Origin: Oikopleura dioica
Lineage: Eukaryota; Chordata; Appendicularia; Copelata; Oikopleuridae
Assembly: GCA_907165135.1 (NCBI GenBank)
Contig: OU015569.1
Location: 10,602,501 to 10,666,500 of the forward strand
Reading direction: 5' to 3'
Length of the DNA: 64,000 nucleotides
Shown: piece by piece, positions 1 to 10,093 of the stretch
Numbering within the stretch: the stretch's first letter is position 1
How the letters are laid out: every line of letters begins with the position of its first letter
Made by a program: the position numbers and the translations under genes
The notes under the pieces: model-generated
What the model was told of the DNA's origin: nothing
The model's database searches: none
Seen by the model: the letters and a program-made list of their open reading frames with translations, nothing else

Positions 1-850
1 AAGATATGCAGCAAATCTGGTTCCAGCATCTCGATCGCTTTCGCGTGCCTAAACAAAATCTCTTGGTATGAAGCTGAAATTTTCGTAAAACGGAAATATT
101 TTTTCCGGAAAAAAAACTCAGGCTTTCGTTACATTGCCCAACGGCGCAAAATCGCACTTGGCTTGTAATCTTTAATTTTTTCTTTTTTCGAAGTTTGAAG
201 GGACCTCCGAATAGCCTCGGGAACTATCACACTTCTCGGACATTCAAGTGCGCCGCAGATTCAAGAGCTGAGCTTCTATTTTACTTTGAACAAGGTCGCG
301 CTCTTATTTTCTTTTTTGCAGCATATCTTTCTGCTTACTAAATTCCAATAAGAATTGTATAAAATAAACTATATAAAGTTCTAAGGCAACATATCCAAGT
401 TGGAAATAAAAGTGTAAATAAAAAAAACACTTTAATAATATTTGAAAAAAAAACGATTTCCCTCGCAGTGATTGAACTTAAATCACATGAGAGTTTCGCC
501 AAATTAGTGCTTGTTTTAAATTATTTTTCTTTGGCTGAAAATTATATCTCGAAATTAGCTAACAAGCTCGCTAAAATCAAGGCTTACCACCAAATTGGCT
601 ACTACGTGGACGGGTGTTAATTGCTTTGACGCAATAAAAATACCATCATTAGTTCCTTTGAAAAATGGAAGATATTTAATTGATAAAAATTATTTGACAA
701 AATTCAGACTTGAAAAATGATTGTTGAAGTTTTAAATTGGCGCCCCTTCGAGTTGAGCAAATTTGAGTAAAGAAATCAACAACGATCAACAAAGAAGGAG
801 CTTACCATCGTCAGAGCCTGGATTTCACTCTGCGGAATTCGAGGCGACAT
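1..850 (-). CDS. 5' part of an unidentified gene, cut by the window edge
   Basis: Two exons can be seen. Exon 1 runs from an ATG at 850 down to 806 (15 codons, beginning MSPRIPQSEIQALTM) and ends at a GT donor (GTAAGC). After a 757-nt intron an acceptor (TTTAG) opens exon 2 at 48, which stays open in phase 0 to the window edge (ARESDRDAGTRFAAYL). The splice sites and matching phase make this a believable gene start, but 31 residues are too few to name a family. The long AT-rich intron is unusual beside the 40-70 nt introns elsewhere. The 572 bases between this start and the end of the next gene hold a 113-codon open frame that I do not believe, because it is AT-rich and has no recognisable domain. 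Confidence 0.5.
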
Positions 851-1422
851 ATTTTCTCTTTCCGGCACGTTCTCTCTGACTCCCAGAATCGTCAGGAAAG
901 ACGACTGCACGAATCTTCAATCAGGAGTGAGAGAAGAATCAACCAAGCGTCTGATTGGTCAGCGCTTGGAAAGCCTCATGGAAGGAGAATTTGACGACTC
1001 GCTCCTACCTTTTTCGACTCAGAATAATCACAATTTCACTATTTACTCCTGAACTATTCCTCAAATACCTAATACAGTCAACATGCCCTGAAACACTTGC
1101 TTGATATTGATAAATAAGCTGTTTTTAGTCCTTTTTGATTTCATTTTTGAGTTATTCAAGAAATGAATCGCGAAACTATTTGAATGTTTGAAAAATTTAT
1201 TTCTTTTTATCGAAAAGACTGAATAGCTGTCGAATGAAGACAGATTTTTGTAATGGCAGAGTATGAGTGAGGTATGAATCGTGTCAATTTTCTTGAAAAG
1301 TTCATGAAATATGCTTTTTTGGAATCTGGGCTCAATTTTGGAGTCACAATGATCCACAGTGGTGAGTTCCAGTTTAGTCTTCGTCGCCTTTTTCATGGTC
1401 ACTTTTTGATTAGAGTTTTTGC

Positions 1423-3136
1423 TTATGAAATTTTCAAAAAAGAATGAACGGTTCCTATGGCGTCGTAGTTTGGATTGTCATCTCCTTCTTCGAGAATTGG
1501 CTCCTGATCATCATCGTCCGTGGGGAAAGGCTTCTTTAGGACGTACTTGTACCAGGCTTGTCGGATGACCAAATCGTTGTAGAGACATGTTCCGAAGATC
1601 AGGAACATGAAGCCAAACACTTGTGGAATCGTATAAATTGAAACCTAATTAAGAAAACGTTGTGTGTCGATAATGGGTCAAACTTACAGTTTCCCACCCG
1701 ACAGCGAGCGTGAAAGCCCAAATGACGACCGTACGGATCGAGTCCAACACCATTCGAGTAGTGGCAGATTGCGTCTTTGTGACGGAGAGGCCGAAGTAGT
1801 TGAAGAATGCGATCGACAAGATATTCATCACAACACCGGCAACGATGATGCCGTTATTGCCCATTTGCATCAAGCCGTCGATCGCGTCTTCCAATCTTAA
1901 AAAAAGTCAGCTAGGGAACGATCGAAAGATCAGGTACCTGCAAGAGCCGTTGAGTGCCGGTTCAAAAGGATCAGAGCAGAAGTTAGGCGGCAAGATAATA
2001 TAGTAGAAAGGAACCAAGAGAATTGATAGGATACAAGCCCCGAAGAAGCCTTCCCAGCCGACTGCTCTTAATGGATGGATGTTCTTGCCATTGACGAACT
2101 TCTCCTCAATGACCATTTGCGCAGCCACGATAACCTGTGCAGCGATGATCAGTCCGTCTCCGATTAAAACGTGGCTGAAGTCGTTTATTACTTTCCATCA
2201 TTGCGCGGAGAAATTATTTACCTGAGGTCTTTTCCACCACCATTGTGAATTTCCTTTAACATGTCGGAAACGCCAACTGCAGCGAGACCAACGATGACGA
2301 CGCCGATTCCAGCCCAACGAAACATTTGGATTATCGCCTTGAGAAAGATGACAGAGAAAATCGCAGTGAAGAGCATGACAGCGCCGCGCAACATTTGAAA
2401 CGAACTTGCAAATGTCAGCGTCAAGCCGAAATACATTGTTGATGTCCCGAGCATATCGCAGCACGCGGGGAGGCAGAGCAGAAACGGACTGAAATCAACG
2501 ATGAAAACAACGAAAAACAACAAGATTCCTCTGACTCTTGTTATCAAAGTCTCACAGACTGGAGCGCGCAGTAACTCAGCGCCTCCAGTTTGATCAAAAA
2601 GTAAGCACCATAACAGCATGGCCTGTTCGCCGTGTAAGTATTTTTAAGAAAAGCGCTTTCGCAAGAGAAAAATTGCCAGGCGGTGCTGTTCGAAAATTGC
2701 CGACGTAACATTCCGGTGATGAGCGGCATCGTCGGGTTTTTGAAGTGAAAAGTTCTGGATTTTGAAGCCCCCCAAGGGGGGCACTGAGGCCCAAACTGAC
2801 TGAATATCCAATGAAAAAAAGCTACCTGAAGTCGTCGGATCCAACATCGATTTCGCCTTCCTCGACTTTCTTCTTGTTGAACCGTCTCCAAATTTGAAAG
2901 GCGATCAAGCAGGTAAATTCTCCAATGAACATGCCGACTGCCTGGAGAAAGGGATGATCGAAATCGTGCTCGGGAAATTCGGGTTTTCCGATTGCTCGTT
3001 GGTTGTCCGCCCACTTCGTCGAGATCGTATTGATCGAGCCTGTTATCACCATTCCCAAGGCAAGAAATAATTTGTACCTGAAAATTATTTGTTCTGTACT
3101 GGTGACCTTTTCCTCATTTTTACTCCTTATTTTCAT
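1423..3136 (-). CDS. SLC35F6: Solute carrier family 35 member F6-like membrane transporter
   Basis: This is a multi-pass drug/metabolite-transporter-fold protein of the SLC35F6 family, which in vertebrates acts in lysosomal and mitochondrial membranes. Five exons read in frame: 3136-2826, 2488-2222, 2174-1938, 1895-1688 and 1644-1423, all with GT-AG borders. The N-terminal region carries GSINTISTKWADNQ and HPFLQAVGMFIGEF. The middle carries ASSFQMLRGAVMLFT, then EEKFVNGKNIHPLRAVGWEG, and later SATTRMVLDSIRTVVIWAF; all are hallmark stretches of this family. The C-terminus is acidic (DDDDQEP). Intron 1 is 337 nt, much longer than the others, and holds a GC-rich hairpin (2767-2782). The gene is divergently transcribed from MLX. 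The family call is secure; the transported substrate is not known from sequence. Confidence 0.93.
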
Positions 3137-3912
3137 TTCGCAACAACATTGCTGATTTTAAACGCCAAAAATTGGATGAGACGTGTCCTACAAAGTTGTA
3201 CGATACAACTTTTATCATCTTAAAACCTTCAAAAGGGCTATTCTGTAGAAAATTCTTTTAATTTCAGATCAACAAAAATATAGTAAAAACAGGTATTCTT
3301 TACCTTATGAATTGATTGAATCATTTTTAGATAAAGATTTTTGGCATTTAAATTTATAAATTGAGATAATCAACAATATCCCAATAATTAGTAATGATGC
3401 TATTTTTTAAAGTGTCGTTCTTACTTGTCTTCAGCCCTCATGGCGATATTATTTGTCTGTTTTCTCTTCGACTATTTTCTTCTTCTTATTTTGGCGAGTT
3501 TCTCGCCACTGCGACAAAACGCCATAATGCGCTGCTGATTGGCCCCGACCAGTAGACAAACCGAGAAAGTCAAGAGACGCGAATCCAGCAACTTCGGTAT
3601 TCTGTCTGCATGCAAATATACACTACATTACTCAAACAAAATTTTTGTTTTTTTTTCCGTGAAATTAGAGTTGAATGTGAGAACTAATTGCATATATTTC
3701 GATTTTATCTTTTACAACGATGTTGTGATCGAGAAGCCGCTTACGGCTTTGAGAAACGCGACTGAAGCCGCACTCTCTGCGGCTCTTTGTTTTCTAATGC
3801 TCGAAGCCGCGATCGGCTTCCCGATCGAAGGATTTATCAGAAGACTATTAGCAGTTTTTTTAGGGTAATGAATGATTTATTTTATTAGATTGTTAACAAT
3901 ACCGCTGCGCAG
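3137..3912. other. Divergent intergenic region between SLC35F6 and MLX
   Basis: This is the shared upstream region of two divergent genes. It is AT-rich. An open frame from 3539 begins with TTG rather than ATG and has no recognisable domain. A TTTATTAG acceptor-like sequence ends just before MLX and could be a splice or spliced-leader acceptor. I see no TATA box, repeat or RNA gene that I would defend. Confidence 0.4.
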
Positions 3913-4560
3913 ATGATCGCTGAGAAAGATGTGCAACAAGACGAAGAGCTTGGACAACTACTGACACGCGAAATCGCACGGAAACAGGCCCACACGGCTG
4001 CTGAGAAGAAACGGCGAGATGCGATCCGCCGTGGCTACGACGACTTGGGCGCTCTAGTGCCTACTTGCGTCCAAGCAGGAAAAAATCAACTGTCAACAAC
4101 GAAGTTGTCCAAGGCCACGATTCTCTCCAAAACAATCGACTATATCGAGTTGATCAAAGAGGAAGAAGCCGCCCAACAAGAGCAGCTCAGCAAGCTCCAG
4201 TACGAAGCACAAGGGCAAAAAATAGTCCTCCAAAATTACGAAACGATGATCAAGAACCAGCGTCTCAACCCAAGTCAGCAGTCGATTTCGAGCAACGACC
4301 AGGTGAAAGTCAACTACTTCAAGTCGTTGTGCGACGAGCTGTTCAAGAGTTTCGACGCCGAAGTCGACTGCAAGAGCTTCGCGACGCTTTCTCGCGGGAT
4401 GCTCCACTGGTCGGAGCGGCATTGCCAAAAGGAGCACATTGCGCACCTCTTCAACAACATCGCTTTCCAAAGCCACATAGAACTGACGCCTCAAGTCGGA
4501 AACGGTCACGATGCAACGATTGTACGAAGAAACAGTGGCCAACAACAATACTTTCCCTAA
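3913..4560 (+). CDS. MLX: Max-like protein X, bHLH-leucine zipper transcription factor
   Basis: A single-exon frame of 215 residues begins at the ATG at 3913. Residues about 23-80 form a basic helix-loop-helix: the basic part reads RKQAHTAAEKKRRDAIRRGY and helix 2 contains KLSKATILSKTIDYIELI. It runs straight into a leucine zipper. The C-terminal part (FKSLCDELFKSFDAEVDCKS...HWSERHC) matches the dimerisation and cytoplasmic-localisation domain that separates MLX from MAX. MLX proteins pair with Mondo/ChREBP or MAD proteins on E-box-type carbohydrate response elements to regulate glucose-responsive genes. Length is close to the short MLX isoform. No intron is needed inside the frame. Confidence 0.93.
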   Translation: MIAEKDVQQDEELGQLLTREIARKQAHTAAEKKRRDAIRRGYDDLGALVPTCVQAGKNQLSTTKLSKATILSKTIDYIELIKEEEAAQQEQLSKLQYEAQGQKIVLQNYETMIKNQRLNPSQQSISSNDQVKVNYFKSLCDELFKSFDAEVDCKSFATLSRGMLHWSERHCQKEHIAHLFNNIAFQSHIELTPQVGNGHDATIVRRNSGQQQYFP

Positions 4561-4774
4561 CAACTCAATTCTCTCTATTCCATGATCTCTACTAAACTTA
4601 TAGCCCGGCATTTCTTTCCAACCTCTCAAAATTGTGATTAATAAAAGCTTTCTTTATAACTTGACGATTATTTTTGTTAAAGAAATAATGAGTCGATATC
4701 GAAAATTACCAAAGTTCGGCCGCGAATTTGCATAAAGCAGCAAAACGAAAATCCGCGAGTTTTGTAATACGAAG

Positions 4775-6984
4775 ATGGACGGAAACGATTTGTTGGCGAG
4801 ATTCAAGGTGAAACACCTCGTCTGGATTCCTGTGATCGGCTTCATTCAAATCTACTTTCTGTGGCACTATGCGAACAAGGCCGAGCACATAAGAAAGGCG
4901 AAAGATGCGTTTTTGTCGAAACATTTCGAAGATGCAGAAAAATGGAGAAGCGAGTATCTTGTGCATTTTGACTACGCCGTTGGAACGTACGAAACAGAGG
5001 CGGGAATTGAAGTGAAAGACGTCACACTTGTTTCTCAATGCTCTCCAGGAAGGTTAGACGCACTTTTTTCCATTCAATGTTAGTTTCTGTCTGCTAAAAT
5101 TTGTCTGTGTTTAACTGAGTGAAAGACAACCTGCATCACGTAGAAGGACTTATGAAGGCTTGGAAAGGGCCTATTTCGATAGCCGTCTTTGCGCCCGATC
5201 GTGACGCTGTTTCGGCGATGTTTGGCATCCAGATATTGAGAAAGTGCAACGCAGATATCAGAAGACACGTTACCTTTCATATCATGTATCCGAGTACCCA
5301 CCCGCCGCGATTTGATGAAACTGTCGAAGATTTTACTGAAGAGGAATGCATCCTAGGCCCGGGTTTTCGATATTTTCAAAATTTCTGATTGTTCTTTTTG
5401 AATTAAAAATTTAAAACCAGATAAAAGCAATGGAACAGCTAAAAGCATGGGAAGGAGCAAACTACGCTCGTGGCGAGCTGCCTTATCCCCAAAACTCGCT
5501 GCGAAACATCGCTCGGGCGAAGATCAAGACCGACCTGTTCTACCTCGTGGATATAGATACCGTGCCTAGTGGAGACTTGCGTTATCAATTCACCAAATTT
5601 GCAAAGAAAAGAGGCCTCTTTGATCAAACAAGACTCGAAGCATTTATCACACCTGCATTCGAAATAAGAAGCCATCATCGCTTGCCACAGAACAAAGACA
5701 AAGGTGATTATTGACAATCAAGTCCACTGGCAGAACTTCTGCCGGAGAAGTTTGGATCGACCCTTTCTTCTGCTCTAAACGATGGCCCATACCAAGTTTT
5801 TACCCTAGTTATTCGATTGGTCGACGACGGAGAAATGCGTCCCTTCCACTACGATACATGTCCTTATTGCCACAAACCGACGGAATTCGACCATTGGTAC
5901 GGATACCGCGGATCTGACGAGCTCGAGGACGCGTACGAAATCGAGTACTCAAATTCCTTCGAGCCCTTTTATCTCGCCAATACTCACGTCGCTCCCTTGC
6001 ACGATGAGCGATTCAAGGCTTATGGCTTCGATAGAATTAGTCAGGTAAAATCCTGATATTGATCGTCGTTTTTAATAGTTACTTTATGAAGATTTGCGAA
6101 ATGCACGTAAAAGGATTTACCTTTTATGCACTTAACAACGCCTTCATCGTTCACAAAGGATTCAAATTCAAGAAGAACTTCCACGAAACCAAAGACTACG
6201 AGAACAAGAAGAACGGCAAAATTTACGAAAAGTACTTCAAGCCAGAGCTGAAAGTTAAGTACCCGAATTCGCAGCGTGAATGTCTCGAGGAGTCAGCCAA
6301 CCGCAGAGGCCATGTCCAAGTCAACGTCGATAATCTGAAACAAATCCTCAAGAGGGGCGTAGAGTAAGTCTGCGAAAAATAGACAGTCGCATATTTTTTC
6401 TTAGGCAGCACATTCAAACTGAAAACAAGAGAGAGAAGAGGAATGCCGATAAAAGATCTGAAGAGCAAGGCTTAAAATCTGAAGAATCGGAGCAATTAGA
6501 ACAAGATATTCAATCAGACGAGATTCTAGAGGAATCACATTCACCGGAAAATCTTCCTGACGAGAGCATTTTATCTAAAGACGATGAAGTGCAAGAAACA
6601 GACAAAGATGAAGATTCCGTGTCAGAAAGTGAAGAAACCGAAGATCGAGAAGAGGAATCTATTGAAGAAGTTGGTGAATCAGACGAAGAAGCTGCACAAA
6701 TTGAGCCGTCCCACAACTTCCTTTCCGAGAACGAAGAAGCTGAGCAAGGAAATCTTCAAGAACCTTTGGAGAATGCAGAAGTTGAACCAATAGTCGAAAA
6801 AGAAGAAGACGAGAATCAAGCCGAAGTATCGGATGAAATCTCCGAAGATAGTGAACAAGAGGATGAATCCGAAGACGCACCTCAAACCGGTAAGAAAGTC
6901 AAGAAAGGCTGTCAAACTCATAAATTTTCTTCAGAGATAGAAACACGTAATGTACGTCTTCTCCACCGCGAAGAACTAGATTAG
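4775..6984 (+). CDS. B4GAT1/LARGE-like glycosyltransferase (GT49) with long acidic tail
   Basis: This is a type II membrane glycosyltransferase related to beta-1,4-glucuronyltransferase 1, which acts in the Golgi on O-mannosyl glycans of dystroglycan. The N-terminus carries a short basic stretch and one hydrophobic anchor (HLVWIPVIGFIQIYFLW). The family blocks NLHHVEGLMKAWKGPISIAVF, a metal-binding DxD (LVDIDTVPSGDL at about 5550), PFHYDTCPYCHKPTEFDHWY and FEPFYLANTHVAPLHDERF follow in order. After the conserved NAFIVHKGFK block the last exons add about 170 very acidic, Glu/Ser-rich residues (6403-6900), which the vertebrate enzyme lacks. Intron 1 (about 5049-5119) has no GT donor in the right phase and seems to be GA-AG or GG-AG. 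The assignment to B4GAT1 rather than the C-terminal domain of LARGE is likely but not proved. Confidence 0.85.
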
Positions 6985-7261
6985 GAATGCCTTATCAACT
7001 AAACTATCAATCGATGCCAAAGAACACTTGCCTTTATAAATCTATTTTACTATCCTCTGACTGATAATATTTCTGTATAACGAGTAGTCTTTTTTCTGTA
7101 CCAATTTAAACCATCCTATTCGTTCATCAACACTTCCAACCTGAAATTGCAACTTGAAACCTATTTACCTTCTAAAGAAACCCACGTCTGTATTTTCTGT
7201 ATAGTTCCGAATATTGCTATTATATCTTCCGAGCTCGAGTTATCACGATAATAATCGTAGA

Positions 7262-8236
7262 ATGTTGCGAAAAGCTACTGTTCGACTTACTCGACCTATC
7301 GCTGCTCGATCTCTTACATCTGAGAATCGATGGTCTGGAGACTTTATTCATGTCTCTCACACTGACGCCAAGGTACTACCTTTTATCCCTTTCTCCTTCT
7401 TATCTATCCACTATCCAGGTCGGATTGATCGAGTTGGACCGACCAAAAGCGCTCAACGCTCTCTGCGACGGACTGATGCTCGAAGTCGCCAAGGCCCTCG
7501 ACGAATTCGACGCTGACAAGTCGATCGGCGCTGTGATCATCACCGGTCGAGGGCGAGCCTTCGCCGCTGGTGCTGACATCAAAGAAATGCTTCCTCTCAA
7601 CTATGCCCAAGTCGCTGGTGGTGATTTCTTGGCGCATTGGGGTCGCGTTTCCAAGAATACCAAGCCTGTTCTTGCCGCTGTCAATGGGTTTGCTTTTGGT
7701 GGTGGTTGTGAGCTGGCGATGATGTGCGACATCATGTAACTTCTATCAGTAGTTCTAGCCAGATTAGGATGATCTAGGTACGCTTCCGACAAGGCAGTTT
7801 TTGGTCAGCCAGAAATCAAGCTCGGCACCATTCCCGGCGCCGGCGGCACTCAGAGATTAACTCGCGCTGTTGGAAAATCCCTTGCGATGGAGATGTGCCT
7901 TTCTGGCGAGCCAATCAAGGCTGATCAGGCACTCGTCGCTGGACTCGTTTCCAAGGTCGTCCCTGGCGACCAGTTGCTTGACGAAGCTCACAAAACTGCC
8001 GCTAAAATCGCCGAAATGTCACAGGTGTACTTTGAGCGTCCCTTCTTTTGTAAACTCTGTTTTAGCTGACTACTGCCATTTGCAAAGAAGCCGTCAACGT
8101 GGCCTTCGAGTCGACTCTGGCCGAAGGTGTGCGATTCGAGAGACGCATGTTCCACGCCACTTTCGGCACTGAAGACCGCCGGGAAGGCATGTCCGCTTTT
8201 GCCGAAAAGCGAAAAGCCAACTTCAAGGATTGCTAA
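7262..8236 (+). CDS. ECHS1: Mitochondrial short-chain enoyl-CoA hydratase
   Basis: This enzyme hydrates trans-2-enoyl-CoA to L-3-hydroxyacyl-CoA in mitochondrial beta-oxidation. Four exons with GT-AG borders read 7262-7372, 7419-7735, 7778-8024 and 8066-8236. The first about 25 residues ([18 protein letters not shown]) are an Arg-rich mitochondrial targeting peptide. The crotonase fold is obvious: [11 protein letters not shown] forms the oxyanion-hole region, and the two catalytic glutamates sit in [15 protein letters not shown] and [15 protein letters not shown]. The C-terminus ends [17 protein letters not shown], as in animal ECHS1, and the length is normal (about 280 residues). Confidence 0.96.
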
Positions 8237-8422
8237 AAGCAGTTCTCTATTTCACTGTATTCCAGGAAAAAGACTTCAAATTAGAAAATATTTACCTTTC
8301 TTTTCTCCCTGGAAAAATAATATTTATAGCTCTCTCGAGGATCTGTAATCCCACAGAGAATTCCTTCAAAAATGCCTGTTATACTCAATAAATACTTGTA
8401 GATAAGAGTTGCATTGAGAAAT

Positions 8423-9659
8423 ATGTCAAAATATGCAAATTTGCCAGGATATGATACGTCATCCAAAACGGTTTACGGGGACAATATCGATGACAATATG
8501 AGCATGCCCGAGGAGGATCGTGATTGGAAAGGTAGTCAAGCAATGAGCAACGAGTTTTCTGTATTGAAATTTTTCGATAAGCAGCAGCAGAAGGAGAAGG
8601 GGAGGAAGAAAACGAGGAGAACGTGGAAATCATTACTTGTGAAGCAGCTGAGGCGATCAAGCGCTTCCGCGAAGGTGATATTGATCAGATCGGGGATGTG
8701 ACTGGAAGACAACTGACAGGTCTTTATCTTTCTCATTTAAACAGGAAGTTTAAAACAAGCGCATTCAGAATCGGTAGAAACAGCGAGAAAGATGATGGAC
8801 AAGCTGACCGACACCGGTGCAAACACACAATCTCTTGACGTAGAAATGGTCGCTCAAGAAGCGTCGAAGCCGGATTCAAGCTACAGAATATATTCAAACG
8901 CAGAAGCGACAATCTCACAGTTGCAGCAGCGCATTTCGAGACTGGAAGAACTAGGTAACTTTTGGAGCAACTTGCGTTCTTCCGTTGACAGAAGAAGGCG
9001 TTCATGTTTTGAAAGCCCAGTTCTGAAAGTTTACAGCCTTAGCGCTATCTCTCAAAACTACCAGACTTCTGGGCTAGAAATGAGAAATCCGTCTCATATG
9101 AATGGAGAATTTATCGTCATTTTTCTAGTAAACAGTGTTCCCGCTGATCCACTGCAGCCAGGAGGAAGCCTCTCCGACATTGCCCAAACGATTTCTCAGA
9201 AGATGGCTCTTTTAGAAGATGATAAAGTCAAAGCCGCGGACGCCAGGTTAGGCTCGCTTCTTGAAAAATACAAGGAGGTGCCTGAAAGTCTTCAGAAACT
9301 TCCGGATCTTCATAAAGTAAGTGAATATTGAATCATCCTGAGTCAATTGCTTATGATCTGTTTATCTAGTGGGAGCCTGTTTTCACAGCTCTTCCAGCAA
9401 TTGTCGAACGATTGGAATCTCTCGCGCCGGTTCACCAAGTTGCTGCCCGTGTAGCCCAGAACTTCGTCAATTTAGAAAAATGTCAAGCAGCCATACAGGT
9501 TCATACAGTCACAACCGCTCTTTTGAAGCGCATTTTCAGTCTCAACTGGATCGTTCGGAAGCGACACAAAACGAACTGCACAGCGCAATGAATCAAAACC
9601 TAAAGATCGCCGCCGAAAACGCCAAAAATCTGACGGCCAGATTCGAAAAACTTCAATAA
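8423..9659 (+). CDS. DCTN2: Dynactin subunit 2 (dynamitin)
   Basis: Dynamitin is the shoulder subunit of dynactin, the cofactor that links cytoplasmic dynein to cargo. The start MSKYANLPGYDTSSKTVY is the conserved N-terminus (KYA-LPG). Spliced exons then give an acidic stretch, a helical segment (KQAHSESVETARKMMDKL), a coiled coil (ISQLQQRISRLEELG), LQPGGSLSDIAQTISQKMAL, KYKEVPESLQKLPDLHK, FTALPAIVERLESLAPVH and a final coiled coil ending NAKNLTARFEKLQ. This is the domain order of dynamitin. Introns are short, including one of about 45 nt near 8532. The protein appears shorter than the roughly 400-residue human subunit. It starts 186 nt after ECHS1 on the same strand. Confidence 0.9.
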
Positions 9660-10093
9660 CTCCTCGTTGCACCATCCATCCTAAAAAGACAAAATTCCCA
9701 TCATACTATTACTTTCAAGAACTTAAAAATTCAAGCAACTTTAGTTTTCCTAAAACGACTTTCAATGAAACAAAAAATGTGCGCGTCCACAACCCGCTGT
9801 ACAAAGTTATTATTTACCGAAAACATCTGTAGCTCCCGGGCCGAGGTGCTTTAAAACAAATAATTTGTAATTAAAAATTTTCAAAAATGCATGTCGCACT
9901 TTCATTTTTTCTAACCATCCCGGCCCTGTGACTATTTTCGTTCATTTCTTCACGTGACCTGGCGTAAATATGTTAAAAGCAATGTTTAAGATTACTCCTG
10001 AATGCAAATCAGCAAAAAACATGATGTCAATTTGCATTCATTTCACTACTCTTTATTGCGTCTATCTATTAATTATATATATTTTTCGCTAGA
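9660..10093. other. Intergenic stretch between DCTN2 and the MRPL47-like gene
   Basis: These 434 AT-rich bases contain the 3' flank of DCTN2 and the upstream region of the next gene. I see no open frame, RNA gene or repeat worth naming. Confidence 0.4.

Noticed and set aside
1061-1402. 113-codon minus-strand frame
   Set aside because: AT-rich, Lys/Phe/Ser-dominated composition, no domain; lies in the 3' flank of SLC35F6.
2767-2782. GC-rich hairpin GCCCCCC-AA-GGGGGGC in SLC35F6 intron 1
   Set aside because: Visible, but isolated and too short to assign a role.
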